64,000 bases of DNA, from NCBI GenBank assembly GCA_964016985.1, contig OZ024837.1:42132018-42196017 (forward strand), in the 5' to 3' direction. The notes below the pieces were generated by a model that was given only the letters and a program-made list of their open reading frames with translations, made no database searches and was not told the origin of the DNA. This DNA is from Anodontia alba. Lineage: Eukaryota; Mollusca; Bivalvia; Lucinida; Lucinidae. Numbering within the stretch: position 1 is the first letter of the stretch; the number at the start of each line of letters is the position of its first letter. Made by a program: the position numbers and the translations under genes. Below, one piece after another: positions 41,876 through 52,385 of this stretch.

Positions 41876-42164
41876 GATTAGGTAACACATTAGCTCCCTT
41901 TGCAAAACTGGATACTACCCTCACTACATAAGCAAAGTAAAGTAATAAATAACCTCCCTTTGCAAAAGAAAATTAATTTGTTCTAACTTCCAAATTTTCA
42001 AAGCAGTATAGTAAATAACAAGACTTTGGTTACTGTCCATTTAAAATTTCTATTAAAAAAACTAGAGGCTTATAATGATTAGCTGGGGTCTGTTACATAG
42101 TGTGCAACCATCTGTCTTTCTACTAGAATTATAAGCCTCTGAAATAAGACGTTCATATTAATAT
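41876..42164. repeat. Short inverted repeat (42063-42139) in unassigned sequence
   Basis: TAGAGGCTTATAATGATT and AGAATTATAAGCCTCTGA form ~14-bp arms 77 bp apart. Nothing else recognised. Confidence 0.4.
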
Positions 42165-42600
42165 TTAACCATTAAAGCACCAATCAGAACTGCAGCAGAC
42201 AATTTTTATTTTATTTATTTATTTTATTTTTTTTATTTTTTATTTTTTTTTTTTCAATTTTCTGAGAAAACAAGTTTAGACATTTCATGTGAATCATCTG
42301 CCAAGTAGATGATTCACATGAAATGTCTAAACTTATTTTTCTGAAAAAAAAAAAAAAACAACTTTTAGAATGTCCTCTGCTACAAACATCACGAAAACAT
42401 ACCTATATAATTTTGACCCCCTTAAACCCCACTTTTATATAGTAAAACTGGGGTTTACAGGGGTATACATTATTTTTTCTTATTTCTGTTCAAATACATA
42501 GATTGTGGGTACTCGTTAGACTGCCTCGCCGAGGCGGTTCTAACGAGTACCCACAATCTATGTTTTGTCGTAATGTTTTGCTTGGCACTTTTAGAGTTAA
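42165..42600. mobile_element. TTAA-6 element with a CATCACG element inside
   Basis: TTAACCATTAAAGCACCAAT to TTGGCACTTTTAGAGTTAA. The core is GACATTTCATGTGAATCATC / GATGATTCACATGAAATGTC. Removing 42387-42575 gives CTACAAATTTTGCTTGGC, as in other TTAA-6 copies. Confidence 0.8.
42387..42575. mobile_element. CATCACG element, shortened at the right
   Basis: CATCACGAAAACATACCTAT, CCCCTTAAACCCCACTTTTA and core B (GTGGGTACTCGTTAGACTGC / GCGGTTCTAACGAGTACCCA). The right end stops at GTCGTAATG. Confidence 0.75.
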
Positions 42601-42842
42601 TAATAATACAATTTATCCAAGAACACAAGGAGATAATAAAAATGGATCCACATTTAGTTAAGGAATTTGAGCACAAATACAAGAACACTATTCAACGAAT
42701 ACAAAAGCTCCCTTCAATCTAAAACATGAAGATCTCGTTTAATCCATTCCTTATTCACTACTTTTGCAATAGCTCTAAAATACATTTTTTTTAACCAAAA
42801 CATATTGCAAGAGTTCTTTTTTTAACACAATAACACAATAAC

Positions 42843-43060
42843 CCTAAATTTCCGGACACACAGACCTAAGAAAATAGTGCTGACCCAGATCAGCTGCTGC
42901 AGAATGCTGCAAAATGCAGTATCTGATCAGGGTCTACACTTCTGCATTCAGCTAGCAGACTGTAGACATGTCAACAGGTAGTAATATAAACTTGTTCAAA
43001 TTTTAGGACAAGTATGCTAAGGACTGAAGGTGTCCCAATATTTAGGGTAAATATGGTATT
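42843..43060. mobile_element. Core A element, flanks as in 661-934
   Basis: AAAATAGTGCTGACCCAGAT ... ATCTGATCAGGGTCTACACT, then CTTGTTCAAATTTTAGGACA and GGTGTCCCAATATTTAGGG. Confidence 0.55.
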
Positions 43061-43345
43061 TCTTGACAAAAATATATATTGCCGTACTCACTAGAGAGGC
43101 CTCAAAAATCAATTCTAATGAGTAACAACAACATAATGATATTTTTGCGAACAATTAACCTTCACCACTCTGGGCTAAATCAGCAGACAACAAACTGATA
43201 TTTTTCAGAATTTTCACAGAAAACAGGTTCTGACATTTTTCTCAGAAAATAGGTTTTGACAAATCATGCAAATTGTCTTGAGAAATAAGAAAATATTTCA
43301 AAATGTTGTCTGCTGAAAATATTACCCAGAATGATAAGTGTTCAG
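43061..43345. mobile_element. Core B remnant (43066-43150) and TTAA-5 element (43157-43345)
   Basis: GCCGTACTCACTAGAGAGGC ... TCTAATGAGTAACAACAAC is a worn core B. TTAACCTTCACCACTCTGGG to ACCCAGAATGATAAGTG is TTAA-5 with a doubled CAGAAAACAGGTTCTGACAT / CAGAAAATAGGTTTTGACA arm. Confidence 0.55.
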
Positions 43346-43599
43346 ACAGGTAATTATCTGGATAACCAGATTATGAAGAGCTATGAAAAAGCCATCACAA
43401 TTTTAATTTATTTTTTGTCACGTTTAAATTTAATCCTAATTCATCACTTTTTTTCCTATTCTATCCACCTTTCACATTAAATCTGGTTGAATTGGCTTCA
43501 CCAATACCCTCCAAGTCCTTTAGTGGTGCTATCAGTTCTTCAATTTTCCAATATCAGGCTACAAGCAAATCCTGTCAGAAGAATAAGAGCCGTAACGAA

Positions 43600-44470
43600 A
43601 GAAAACGTACCTTTGGGCATGTGCACCCAGCAATGATTCAGATCAGACTGTGCATTTGCACAATCTGATCTGAATCTTCACTGGGTGCATTTTAGCCGAG
43701 GATGCAAAGTTTCTTCATGCAGACCACAATGATGCAACTGTAAGAGCTGCCATTTCAGAATACGAACATTTGGGCATGTGCACCCAGAGAAGATTCAGTT
43801 CAGGCTGCATTTGCACAGTCTGATCTGAATCTTCCCAGGGTACATTTTTGATAGCCAAGGATGCAAAGTCTTTTCATGCAGACCACTAAGACCCAAAAGT
43901 ATGAATTGCCATGAGTTGCCATGATATACTATTGGACATTTGGGCCCAGCAAAGATTCAGTTCTAACTGTGCATTAGCACAGTCTGATCAAAATCTTCCC
44001 AGGGTGCATTTTTGATAGCCAAGGACGCAAAGTTTCTTTATGCGCAACTTAAAAGCTGCTAGGTCAGAAAACATGCCATCGGACATTTGTGCTCAGTGAA
44101 GATTGATATCAGCCTGGGCATTTATGCAGTCTGATCAGAATCTTCTCTGGGTGCATTTTGGATAGCCAAGGATGCAAAGTTTTTTCATGCAGACCACGAA
44201 GACCCAACAGTATGAATTGCCATGACCTACTATTGGACATTTGGGCCCAGGGAAAAGTCAGATCAGATTATGAATTGCCACGACATAATTGGACGTTTGG
44301 ATCCAGCAAAGATTCAGATCAGAATATTCATTTGCACAGTCTGACCTGAATCTTCCCAGGGTGTATTTTTGATAGCCAAGGATGCAAAGTTTCTTCATGC
44401 ATACCATGAAGACACAACTTACAAACTGCCAGGTCAGAAAACATACTATTGACATTTGGGCCCAGATTTA
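43600..44470 (+). repeat. ~155-bp tandem array of palindromes
   Basis: Anchors CATTTGGGC near 43612, 43769, 43939, 44086, 44240 and 44455. Most units hold a hairpin AGATTCAGATCAGACTGTGC / GCACAGTCTGATCTGAATCT, then AGGATGCAAAGTTTCTTCAT. One partial unit lies at 44240-44296. Short open frames are incidental. Confidence 0.65.
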
Positions 44471-44570
44471 TATCAGATTGTTCTCCGGTTTTCGCAAACC
44501 TTTGATGAACGATCAGCTCGATATAAGTGAAATATTCTTGAAAGGACCGTATAGCCCCCTAAAAAAACAA

Positions 44571-45175
44571 AGATTATAATAATAATGAGATATCTAGCAA
44601 ACAAGATTTCATTATAATTATATTACAAGAGCCATAACTCTCAGGGAAAAATGTTAAGATTTTTTTGAAGCTCATCAGATAATCTTATCATCATCAAAAA
44701 TAAGCATACCCAGTTTCAAGACCCTAGCTCAATTAATTTTTTAGATATCTTGCTGACAAGATTTCATTATGTTCGCCAAAAAAGGGACATAACTCTGGAA
44801 CTACAAGTCTGACAGCCACAAAACAATATAGGTCATTTTAGTTTCCATCCTGATTCCAAAAATAAAATTCCATGATCCTATATCTATGGGAAGTCTGTTG
44901 AACAAACAAACGGTGATATTCAGCAAAACACCAGTTATTTATATCTAGAAACAGCCTACAGCCCAGGATTAAAATTTCAACATAGGAATGTGTCCAAAGG
45001 ATACAGATGCCCCCACCTGAAAAACTTAAAGGCAAATTGTTAACACCTGAAAAAGTTAAACACAAACTGCTTACGCTATCTTGGGCACAGACAGAGATGG
45101 ATGGATGGACGGATAGATGGACGAATGGACTGGGATAACACTACCACCAGTCCTGGAATGGCAGGGACATAAAAA
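44571..45175 (+). mobile_element. Repeat-core element end with GGATGGAC repeats
   Basis: Two related segments (ACAAGATTTCATTATAATTA near 44603; ACAAGATTTCATTATGTTCG near 44756) with AACTCT. A GATGGATGGATGGACGGATA tail lies at 45097, ending about GGCAGGGACATAAAAA. Resembles 25754-26735 in layout. Confidence 0.45.
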
Positions 45176-45657
45176 ATTGACATGTTCCCTCAAAACAATT
45201 CTGTTCCTTTTTATTGTCTTTTTCTTTTTTTTTTTTTTTTTTTTTTTCAATTTTCAATTTTTATGTCTTTTCTATCCAAATTTGCTCAAAGGCAGTAGAG
45301 ATGATTATAAATAACATAAGGTCCTAAACTGGGAATATTACTGTCCCTGTGACCCAAAGATATATTTTTCTAAAAGTGACATTTTCATAGAGAAATAAGA
45401 AACATCCATTTGAATACCCTGCTTACCTAGAATCTGGTAATAAATCAAACGTCAAAGTAACAACAGATAAATGGGAACAGACAGATTCTATTTTCATATA
45501 AAATGAACATATCTTTGGTAAGGCATCGGAGCACTGGTTCCTTTTTATCAAATCTGATGAAACGTTTTGTATTTACAGGGAAACAATTCCAATAGAAGAA
45601 ATGATGTGTATAAAATTTATCAGTTTTGACTTGTCTGTGATGGCAGCAAGTAAGGAC
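45176..45657. other. Unassigned sequence with a T run
   Basis: A T run lies at 45228-45247. No gene or repeat supported in the rest. Confidence 0.35.
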
Positions 45658-45934
45658 ATTATGAAAACATGCCTATTCACAAATATATAGAAAATTTCAC
45701 CTCCAAAAACTGAAAATTTTCAGATAGAAAACTCTATTTTTCATACTTCTGCTCAAAACATAGATTGTGGGTACTTGTTAGAACTGCCTCAGCAAGGCAG
45801 TTCTAACAAGTACCCACGATGTAAGTTTTTTAGCAGAAATAAGAAAAATAATGTATACCCCTGTAAACCCCAGTTTTGCTATATAAAAGTGGGGTTTAAG
45901 GGGGTTAAAATTATATAGGCATATTTTCGTGATG
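45658..45934. mobile_element. CATCACG element, full length
   Basis: CATTATGAAAACATGCCTAT to ATATAGGCATATTTTCGTGA+TG, 277 bp, inverted relative to 42387-42575. Core B is GGGTACTTGTTAGAACTGCC / GGCAGTTCTAACAAGTACCC. Confidence 0.8.
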
Positions 45935-45965
45935 TTATTGCAGGAAAACAAGCCTCTGACAATAT

Positions 45966-46031
45966 GCAAACAGTGATGACCAAGACCAGACTGCACAACT
46001 GTGCAGTCTGGTCTTGGTCATCACTGTTTGC
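45966..46031. repeat. Core A palindrome with perfect 31-bp arms
   Basis: GCAAACAGTGATGACCAAGA begins and TCTTGGTCATCACTGTTTGC ends it, with a four-base centre AACT. No mismatch seen between the arms. Confidence 0.8.
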
Positions 46032-46135
46032 TTACATAATGCCGGAGCAATGTAGAATTTTTCACATGGTCCACATCAAGTAAAAAGAGTGCCTTCCAAA
46101 TGGGCAAAATGTGCAGATTTAGATCATGTGCAAAG

Positions 46136-46313
46136 TACAGTCAAACCTGTGTTAGTGGTCACCTCTATTAAGCAGCCAACCTGTAGTAAGCAACCAGAGG
46201 AGTTGCCCCAAAATTCACAGACATATATTTGAACTGTATTAAGCAGCCACCTGCCTTCAGCAGCCACATTTTAAGCTTCCCATGGGTGGCTGCTTAAGAC
46301 AGGTTTGACTGTA
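46136..46313. mobile_element. TACAGTC-a inverted-repeat element, full length
   Basis: TACAGTCAAACCTGTGTTAG to CTTAAGACAGGTTTGACTG+TA, 178 bp. It has several ATTAAGCAGCCACC words inside and is probably TA-flanked. Confidence 0.8.
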
Positions 46314-46885
46314 TCATCCAGGCCATTGCTCTCCATTCATACATTCTGTAATATCCAATGATTCTACGGGCAGAAGGTGAAGACCCCGATAAAACTATGG
46401 ATGTGCAGGCTGATCTGGGCCTTTGCTATCTGCATATGCCCCAAGGCACATTTTTGCATGGTGCAGCCCATATAAAGATCAGCCTACAAAGATGTGCAAC
46501 TGAACAGGATCTCTGTTCGTCCCATGTGGCAGCATATTGGTTTCCCTGTAAGTTTTAATGAGATAGCATATAGAGAGTAAATCCGGTGACCAAATAAAGC
46601 AATTATATTACGTCCTAAAATTAATGGTTCTAGTTTGGTCACACATGTATGTCAATTTTTATACACTTTAAAAGTACACATTACATTAAGTCATTATATA
46701 TATGTAGATTATTCTGAGGAACAGTTTTCCTGATTTCTACAAACTATCAGACAGTAAGACAATTATAATAAATTCATTGAATTGTTGTCCCCTGACAGAG
46801 CTATTGGGAAAATTCTCTAGTTATCAAATCAAGTCCAAACCAAAATTTGTGGTAACTAGTAACAGTGTTTTTAAAGAAAACAGAT
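46314..46885. other. Unassigned non-coding sequence
   Basis: No gene or repeat supported. Confidence 0.35.
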
Positions 46886-47172
46886 GCGCCCCCCCCCCCC
46901 CCCACCCCCTCCCCGCCACCCGACCACCAACATGAATTTTCAGTTTTTCTACTGTTGTGACCTTGAAAATTAGGTCAAGATCACCAAAATCTAATCAGTT
47001 CTTTGTTATGTTCCAATTATATATCCATGACAATTTAGTAAGAATTTAACCACTAATTCACAAGATCCTGTGCAGACAAGAAAGTGTCAGTCCAATGCCA
47101 ACAATGACGCAAATGCCCGTGGGATCCACACTAAAATCAATATGTCCCCCTCCCCATAGGTGGGGAGACATA
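46886..47172 (+). mobile_element. C-rich tract and short element with terminal hairpin
   Basis: A run of 17 C with more C blocks (46887-46920). It ends at 47141-47172 in a hairpin with arms TATGTCCCCCTCCCC and GGTGGGGAGACATA, shaped like the other Helentron-like 3' ends. The left limit is a guess. Confidence 0.45.
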
Positions 47173-47204
47173 AAAAGTGCACAACCAACTAACATTCTCT
47201 GTTA

Positions 47205-47402
47205 AGAGAGGCTATCCTGATAAATATTTTTCTTATTACTCCATAAAAACATGTAGTGGGTACTCTTTAGAAGCCCATCTCCATAAAACATGTTAAGGGT
47301 ACTTATTAGAAGAGCCTCAACATAAATATTTATAAAAAAATAAGTGAACCATCACTGCTTTTCAGAGCAAAAAATTCATCCTATCAGGAGCTATAGTAGA
47401 AT
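47205..47402. mobile_element. CATAG-family element, worn
   Basis: GGCTATCCTGATAAATATTT, TAGTGGGTACTCTTTAGAAG, a second TTAAGGGTACTTATTAGAAG and ATCCTATCAGGAGCTATAG. Confidence 0.5.
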
Positions 47403-47404
47403 TT

Positions 47405-47602
47405 TGCCCTTGCCCTGCTGAGTTAACCCTTGTCATGCTGAGTAAATTAAGAAGTCACACCCACTTCAAATTTTAAGCCAATCAGATTACTTCATCCAGG
47501 TTGTTGATATAAACTCACATAAACTCTTCAGAAGCCAACTGATCTGGATCTACACTGTTTGCAAAGGCAGGGTATATCCTGGTTCAGCAGGACCAGGGTT
47601 AA
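47405..47602. mobile_element. TTAA-1 element with doubled terminus
   Basis: GCCCTTGCCCTGCTGAGTTA and TTAACCCTTGTCATGCTGAG stand one after the other at the left. The right end CAGCAGGACCAGGGTTAA is normal. One core A arm is mostly lost (CTCTTCAGAAGCCAACTGAT remains). Confidence 0.75.
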
Positions 47603-48300
47603 TCTATTAATCAAATTAATTTTGACAAAGTTAGGCAAAAATATTGTTGTTCTTATGTAATTCAAGGACAGTAACTCTTGTTATAAATTGGCCCATTCTG
47701 TCGAAATCTGGTAGAAAGCAATCTCCAGTCAAGTAAGTAACAATTTTATCTAAAACATCATTATAACCATATACTCTCTATATACAGATAAACATGGGCA
47801 ACAACTTTCCGGTTACTAAAGCACTTCTGATAAACCTACTAACATTCCCTCCAACATTTTCATAACAAACAGATTCTTTGCCAAGTTTGCACAAATGTTG
47901 TTTTTACTAGTTCAAGGGTAACAACTCTGGTGATAGGTCAATTTTGATGACCTTTAGTGGAAAGCATTTCTTATAAATACCATAATAACCCTAAGTATTG
48001 AGATAAATTGTGAAGTCTGATCAGGGTCTATAATGTTTGCAATACATACAGCAATATTTTAGATACATCAAGAGGTAGAGAATGGACTATTTACAAATTC
48101 AAGGACAAGTTTGGTAAGTATATAAAGTGTCCAATTACCTGATTATGGTACAAACATTTAGATAATGTAAAATTTTCAAGTTGAAGATTGTTCTGTCTTG
48201 TTGCAAGACCACAATAATATTCACAAGGGAGTTATATAGAATATGAGCTTGAGTTTAGGTTTAATGGCATTCTCAACAATAATTTTATGTCAAACAGTCT
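47603..48300. other. Unassigned sequence with a core A fragment near 48012
   Basis: GAAGTCTGATCAGGGTCTAT with TAATGTTTGC is a single arm. TTCAAGGACAGTAACTCTTG and TTCAAGGGTAACAACTCTGG (47662 and 47923) suggest a worn ~260-bp repeat. No gene. Confidence 0.4.
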
Positions 48301-48304
48301 CTTA

Positions 48305-48313
48305 GAGAGACAG

Positions 48314-48351
<38 letters not shown>

Positions 48352-48364
48352 TGAGAGAGAGAGA
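48305..48364 (+). repeat. (GA)n microsatellite
   Basis: GAGAGAGAGAGAGAGAGAGA with small interruptions, about 60 bp. Confidence 0.9.
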
Positions 48365-48429
48365 AAAGTAGACCAATAAGTAATTTTTCTAACCATAAGC
48401 ATGCCCTTGCTTATTCAGAGATACGTACA

Positions 48430-48631
48430 GTTCAAGAACGTCTGTTGCTCAGAGGTCTGTGTTGTTGTTGTTGTTTTCTTCAGAGTATCTCTCTTTGTAA
48501 TGTGATGTCACAAAGTTATCAGTTAGGTTGGTTCAAGAATGTCTATTGCTCAGAGGTCTGTTTTGTTGTTGTTGTTTTTTGTCAGAGTATCTCTCTTTGT
48601 AATGTGATGTCACAAATTTATCAGTTAGTTT
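48430..48631 (+). repeat. 101-bp tandem duplication
   Basis: GTTCAAGAACGTCTGTTGCT ... starts at 48430 and returns at 48531 as GTTCAAGAATGTCTATTGCT, through (GTT)n and TCTCTCTTTGTAATGTGATG, with few changes. Two copies only. Confidence 0.85.
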
Positions 48632-48822
48632 TTAACCCATTGTAGTCGAGTACTTGGCAAACAGTGCAGACCCAGATCAGACGTCGCAGGGTCTCCATTG
48701 TTTGCAAATAGTTTAACCATTTTTCTCTAGGAATATGAAACTCTCATTGCTGGACATACCTAAAATTGAAATTGGACTCTTCCAGTAGTGTGGGAGAGTC
48801 TATTCAGTCTTTAATGGGTTAA
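48632..48822. mobile_element. TTAA-2 element
   Basis: TTAACCCATTGTAGTCGAGT to CAGTCTTTAATGGGTTAA. Core A is shortened at its loop. Confidence 0.75.
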
Positions 48823-48968
48823 ATGTTTTTTATATACCGTATTTACTGTATGTGTTCAGATAGACAGGCCTCAGCAAACAGTGCAGATGCAGATAAGATG
48901 CCACAGAATATGGCATCTTATCAGGGTCTACACTGTTTGCAACTCATCTAGCAATTTTAGACAAACAT

Positions 48969-49191
48969 CAGGGCCCAGTTGTTCAAAGCGTTGTTAGCTA
49001 AACGAGCTCGTTAAGGGTCATTTCGTTAACTGTTTTAGCGGATTCAATATACAATATTCTGATATTTTTTGCTGAAAAAATGTACTCACATTTTTTCAGC
49101 AAAAAATTTCAGAATATCTGCGTATCACTCGATGTAAATTTTAACAAATCGTTAACTAACGACATCGTTAGTTTTGAACAACTGGGCCCTG
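48969..49191. mobile_element. GGGCCC-family foldback element, best copy
   Basis: CAGGGCCCAGTTGTTCAAAG to TTTGAACAACTGGGCCCTG, 223 bp. Centre TTTTTTGCTGAAAAAATGTA / ACATTTTTTCAGCAAAAAA. Confidence 0.8.
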
Positions 49192-49247
49192 GTTGTAAAT
49201 TGTATTTGTTCAAATTTTAGAACAAGTGTGATAAGGAGTTTTGATAC

Positions 49248-49428
49248 TACAGTCAAACCTGTCCTAAAGGCCACCTGTATTAAGCAATCACCTGCCTTTA
49301 AAGGCCAATATTTCAGATCCCATTAAAGGCTAAGAAGTGAAAATCTACCTGTCTTAAGCAAGCACCTATCTTAAGCAACCAGTTTTTGGCTTTCCCATAG
49401 GTGCTTGCTTAACACAGGTTTGACTGTA
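49248..49428. mobile_element. TACAGTC-a inverted-repeat element
   Basis: TACAGTCAAACCTGTCCTAA to GCTTAACACAGGTTTGACTG+TA, 181 bp. Paired inner words TTAAGCAAGCACC / GGTGCTTGCTTAA. Confidence 0.8.
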
Positions 49429-49440
49429 TTTTACTTCATA

Positions 49441-50473
49441 AGAGCTTGATGAATCGTAGACAGTGTAGACCCAAATCCAGAGTGCAGTATCTAATCTGGG
49501 TTGACATTGTTTGCTTTGATCTGTATGTTTTGTTAACATGTTTACACTAAATAGTGAGTAGATTTTACTCTTTACCAAACTATGATATCTGAGTCTATAT
49601 TATGTGCTGAATCTGACCTAATGCTAAGGGTTACATTGTAATGCCAAAAAAAAAAAAAAAAAACAACAGATATCAGATTTGCAGGCACCACCCCAGTCAC
49701 TTTAAATGCTTTGCATATTGCATTTTTCCATGCCCCATCAAAAAAAAAAAAAATACATCCACAAAAAATTCAGAAAAAAAAAAAAAAAAAAAACTGGCAA
49801 AAAAATTTTTTCTATAAAAAGTTGGGTAACTGGACTTTTTAGCCCTTGTCGGTTTGAAGAATGGTCCTTGGCAAAACCTGTATACAATAATGTGGTTTTG
49901 GTTGACACAGTCCAATCTAGCCATGGGCTGAAATGTCTCGCAACCCATATTCTGAAAATGAATTTGTCAAAATAAAAATCCATACGACTGATGTACGCAC
50001 CAGGGGCAAACAGAAAGCTGAGGAAAATTTGTCCAAAAATAATTGATCAAAGGATGTGTAGCTAGGTAGAGATAATAGCTGGAGTTCAATTGTTTAGTTT
50101 TTAGTTGTGAACCTGAAACTAGGTGATTTCTTTCTTATTATATTAATTTTTGATGCCATCTGATTTTTGTTTTTGTCGGAACAGTAGTACATGTCGAGGA
50201 CACTTTTTGAACTGTTTGTGCCTATTCTAGATGGTGTATAATAGACACCTTAGATAATCGCAGACTATCACATTGATATAAATAATATTTTTTGGGATAA
50301 ATGTCTGTCTGCATTTATCATGTAGATTTCCCCTCTGTGTTATGTAAATACTTCGGCAAGGGCGCCAAACTTTTGAAAAGTTGTTAACAGTGTGTATGTA
50401 AAGAACGGTTCAATTCAAGACAGTCCTACTGAAAGTGAACCCTGTAAATGTTTTTGGACATATATGTGAAAAG
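49441..50473. other. Unassigned sequence with homopolymer runs
   Basis: A runs at 49645-49662, 49741-49753 and 49775-49793. AGACAGTGTAGACCCAAATC ... CTAATCTGGGTTGACATTG (49458-49514) is a worn core A. No gene supported. Confidence 0.4.
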
Positions 50474-50530
50474 ACAGTGCAGACTCTAATCATACTGCTT
50501 CAATAGGAGCAGTATGATTAGGGTCTACAC
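50474..50530. repeat. Core A-like palindrome with diverged arms
   Basis: ACAGTGCAGACTCTAATCAT and ATGATTAGGGTCTACACT around ACTGCTTCAATAGGAGCAGT. The usual GATCAGA has become AATCATA in both arms, so the arms have changed together. Confidence 0.7.
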
Positions 50531-50719
50531 TATTAATGAGTCTGCAATTTCTGGATGCAATTTTTTTGCAGTAAGTGTTCGTAAACCACATTGTTCTGGT
50601 TTTGGGGTACATGGATTACAACTGTTGTTGATACGTCCACATGTTTAGGATCTCTAATACTTTCTATTTCTGCTTGAATCTAAAGTTTGAGTTTGAAGAA
50701 GAAAAAAAACCCTCTTCTT

Positions 50720-50775
50720 TTTTTTTTGGGGGGGGGGCGAGGGGGGGGGGGGGGCGGGGGAGGGCAGGGATGGGA
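50720..50775 (+). repeat. T run followed by a G-rich tract
   Basis: TTTTTTTTTGGGGGGGGGG then CGA and 14 G, CGGGGGAGGGCAGGG. Potential G-quadruplex; run lengths in such tracts are often unreliable. Confidence 0.8.
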
Positions 50776-51074
50776 ACATAAAACAAAACACCTGCCTTAC
50801 CTCACCTGTTTTGCCAAAAAATGGCCTGAGCATCGAATACCTTTTTTTCTTAGCCTAAATACAGTATTCTGGGCCATTGTTGTTCCACTTTCAGTGTGAT
50901 TCTTCCTCCCTATTAAGGGTAAGATGTAATATCGATTCCATTTATCTGAACTTTGGTTGATCACTTGATTTTGCTGCATTTAGTTTGACGTCAATTGTTG
51001 ATTTAACTCTTAGATGCCTCTAATATTTGTAAATATTCACTATCAGCTCAATATAAAATAGCCGCTATCATTTA
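50776..51074. other. Unassigned non-coding sequence
   Basis: No gene or repeat supported. Confidence 0.3.
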
Positions 51075-51470
51075 AACTTCTTGCAGGCTGAATTTAAATA
51101 TTAGCAGACAATATATTAACCCTTAAAGCGCCAATCACAACAATTGTTGTCTGCTTTGTTATCTGCTTGTGATTTTAAAAGTCATTTTTGCAAACAGTGT
51201 GGACCCAGATCAGACTGCTCCAGTCTGATCTGGGTCCACACTGTTTGCCTGTATGTAAAAATAGGTTTGAAAAGTTTGCAAGAATATTCAGCAGACGACA
51301 TAAACAGACAACATTTTCAGATGCAGTTTTTCTTGGCGCTTTAAGGGTTAAAATATTTTTGTTCTTTTCCCAGAAGTTAGTATTCATAGTAATTAATCTT
51401 TCACTCCACATTAAAGCTAAATGGTGGCCCCCAAATGAGTACACACAATGTACATTTTCATGATAAAATA
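51075..51470. mobile_element. TTAA-5 element with a TTAA-3 element inside
   Basis: TTCTTGCAGGCTGAATTTAA and TTAGCAGACAATATA, then the insert, then AATATTTTTGTTCTTTTCCC and AGAAGTTAG. The right half then passes into a core B arm (CCCAAATGAGTACACACAAT). Confidence 0.6.
51116..51351. mobile_element. TTAA-3 element, full length
   Basis: TTAACCCTTAAAGCGCCAAT to TTGGCGCTTTAAGGGTTAA. Core A is GCAAACAGTGTGGACCCAGA / TCTGGGTCCACACTGTTTGC around CTGCTCCAGTCTG. 236 bp; best reference copy. Confidence 0.88.
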
Positions 51471-51661
51471 CAAAAATTTTCCTAAAATATTCTTAATATT
51501 TGTGTTCATGAGCTATTTGAAGAGTTTCCTAGGGACTCAAAAACAAATTTGAATCAGCCATGGTCTCCACAGGAGATTACACAGGTAGAGACTTAAATCC
51601 TGTTCTTTAAAATTGGTGACATTAATTTTAAATGCTTGATATGAGGAAAAAAACTGACATA

Positions 51662-51846
51662 TTAACACTTTGCATGCTAGATAAAAATTTCGGCAGATGG
51701 CATTTTGAATTTGTTTTTCTCAGAAAATAGGATTTTACATTTCTGTCTCCTTAGATGATTTCCTGAATTCTCAGATCCTATTTTCTGGGAAAAGTAAGAA
51801 AAATATCACCAGTTTGTCATCTGCTGAATTTGCCCATAGCATGATG
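51662..51846. mobile_element. TTAA-5 element
   Basis: TTAACACTTTGCATGCTAGA, CGGCAGATGGCATTTTG, AGAAAATAGGATTTTACATT / CAGATCCTATTTTCTGGG and TTTGTCATCTGCTGAATTTG. Confidence 0.7.
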
Positions 51847-51974
51847 TCTTTGGAACAATAACAAACAACTTTTTTGCACACATTTTCAGCACAATATGCC
51901 CTTTTTTGTGCCAATACTGCAGACAATCATCATTATAAGGAGTTATAGAATCATCAGGTATCTCAGACAGCTTG

Positions 51975-52183
51975 TTAACCCTTGTCATGCTGAATAAATT
52001 AAGATGCCACACCTACTTCTAATTTTCAACCAATCAGATTGATCCAGGTTGATGATACAATTTCACATGCTTAGTGGCAAACAGTGCAGATCCAGATCAG
52101 TTGGCTTCTTCAGAAGCCAACTGATCTGGATCTACACTGTTTGCAAAGGTAGGGCATATCCGGGTTCAGCAGGACAAGGGTAA
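51975..52183. mobile_element. TTAA-1 element, full length
   Basis: TTAACCCTTGTCATGCTGAA to TTCAGCAGGACAAGGGTAA. Perfect core A around GGCTTCTTCAGAAGCC. Confidence 0.85.
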
Positions 52184-52385
52184 ATACTCAGTATGTTGGG
52201 TAAAAATATCAGACATTTTAAATTTTTTTTTTTTTTTTTCTAATTTTCCCCAGAAAATAGATTTCGACTTTTCATGCAACGGAGACAATTTGCATGGTAT
52301 ATCAAAACCTGATTTCTGGGAAATTAAGAAAATTATTCCAAGATGTTATCTGCTGAAAATTTTACCCAGCATGCTTATGTGTTAA
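52180..52385. mobile_element. TTAA-5 element abutting TTAA-1
   Basis: TAAATACTCAGTATGTTGGG to ACCCAGCATGCTTATGTGTTAA-type end. Core C is worn (CTTTTCATGCAACGGAGACA). Confidence 0.68.

Larger units (their letters stand above)
48870..49440. mobile_element. Core A element with two nested elements
   Basis: Core A (GCAAACAGTGCAGATGCAGA ... TCAGGGTCTACACTGTTTGC), then ATCTAGCAATTTTAGAC, an insert, TTCAAATTTTAGAACAAGTG, and a second insert. Confidence 0.6.

Noticed and set aside
43600..44470. CRISPR-like array (regular repeats with spacing)
   Set aside because: The repeated part is ~155 bp with internal palindromes and there are no short identical repeats with unique spacers; the sequence is eukaryotic.
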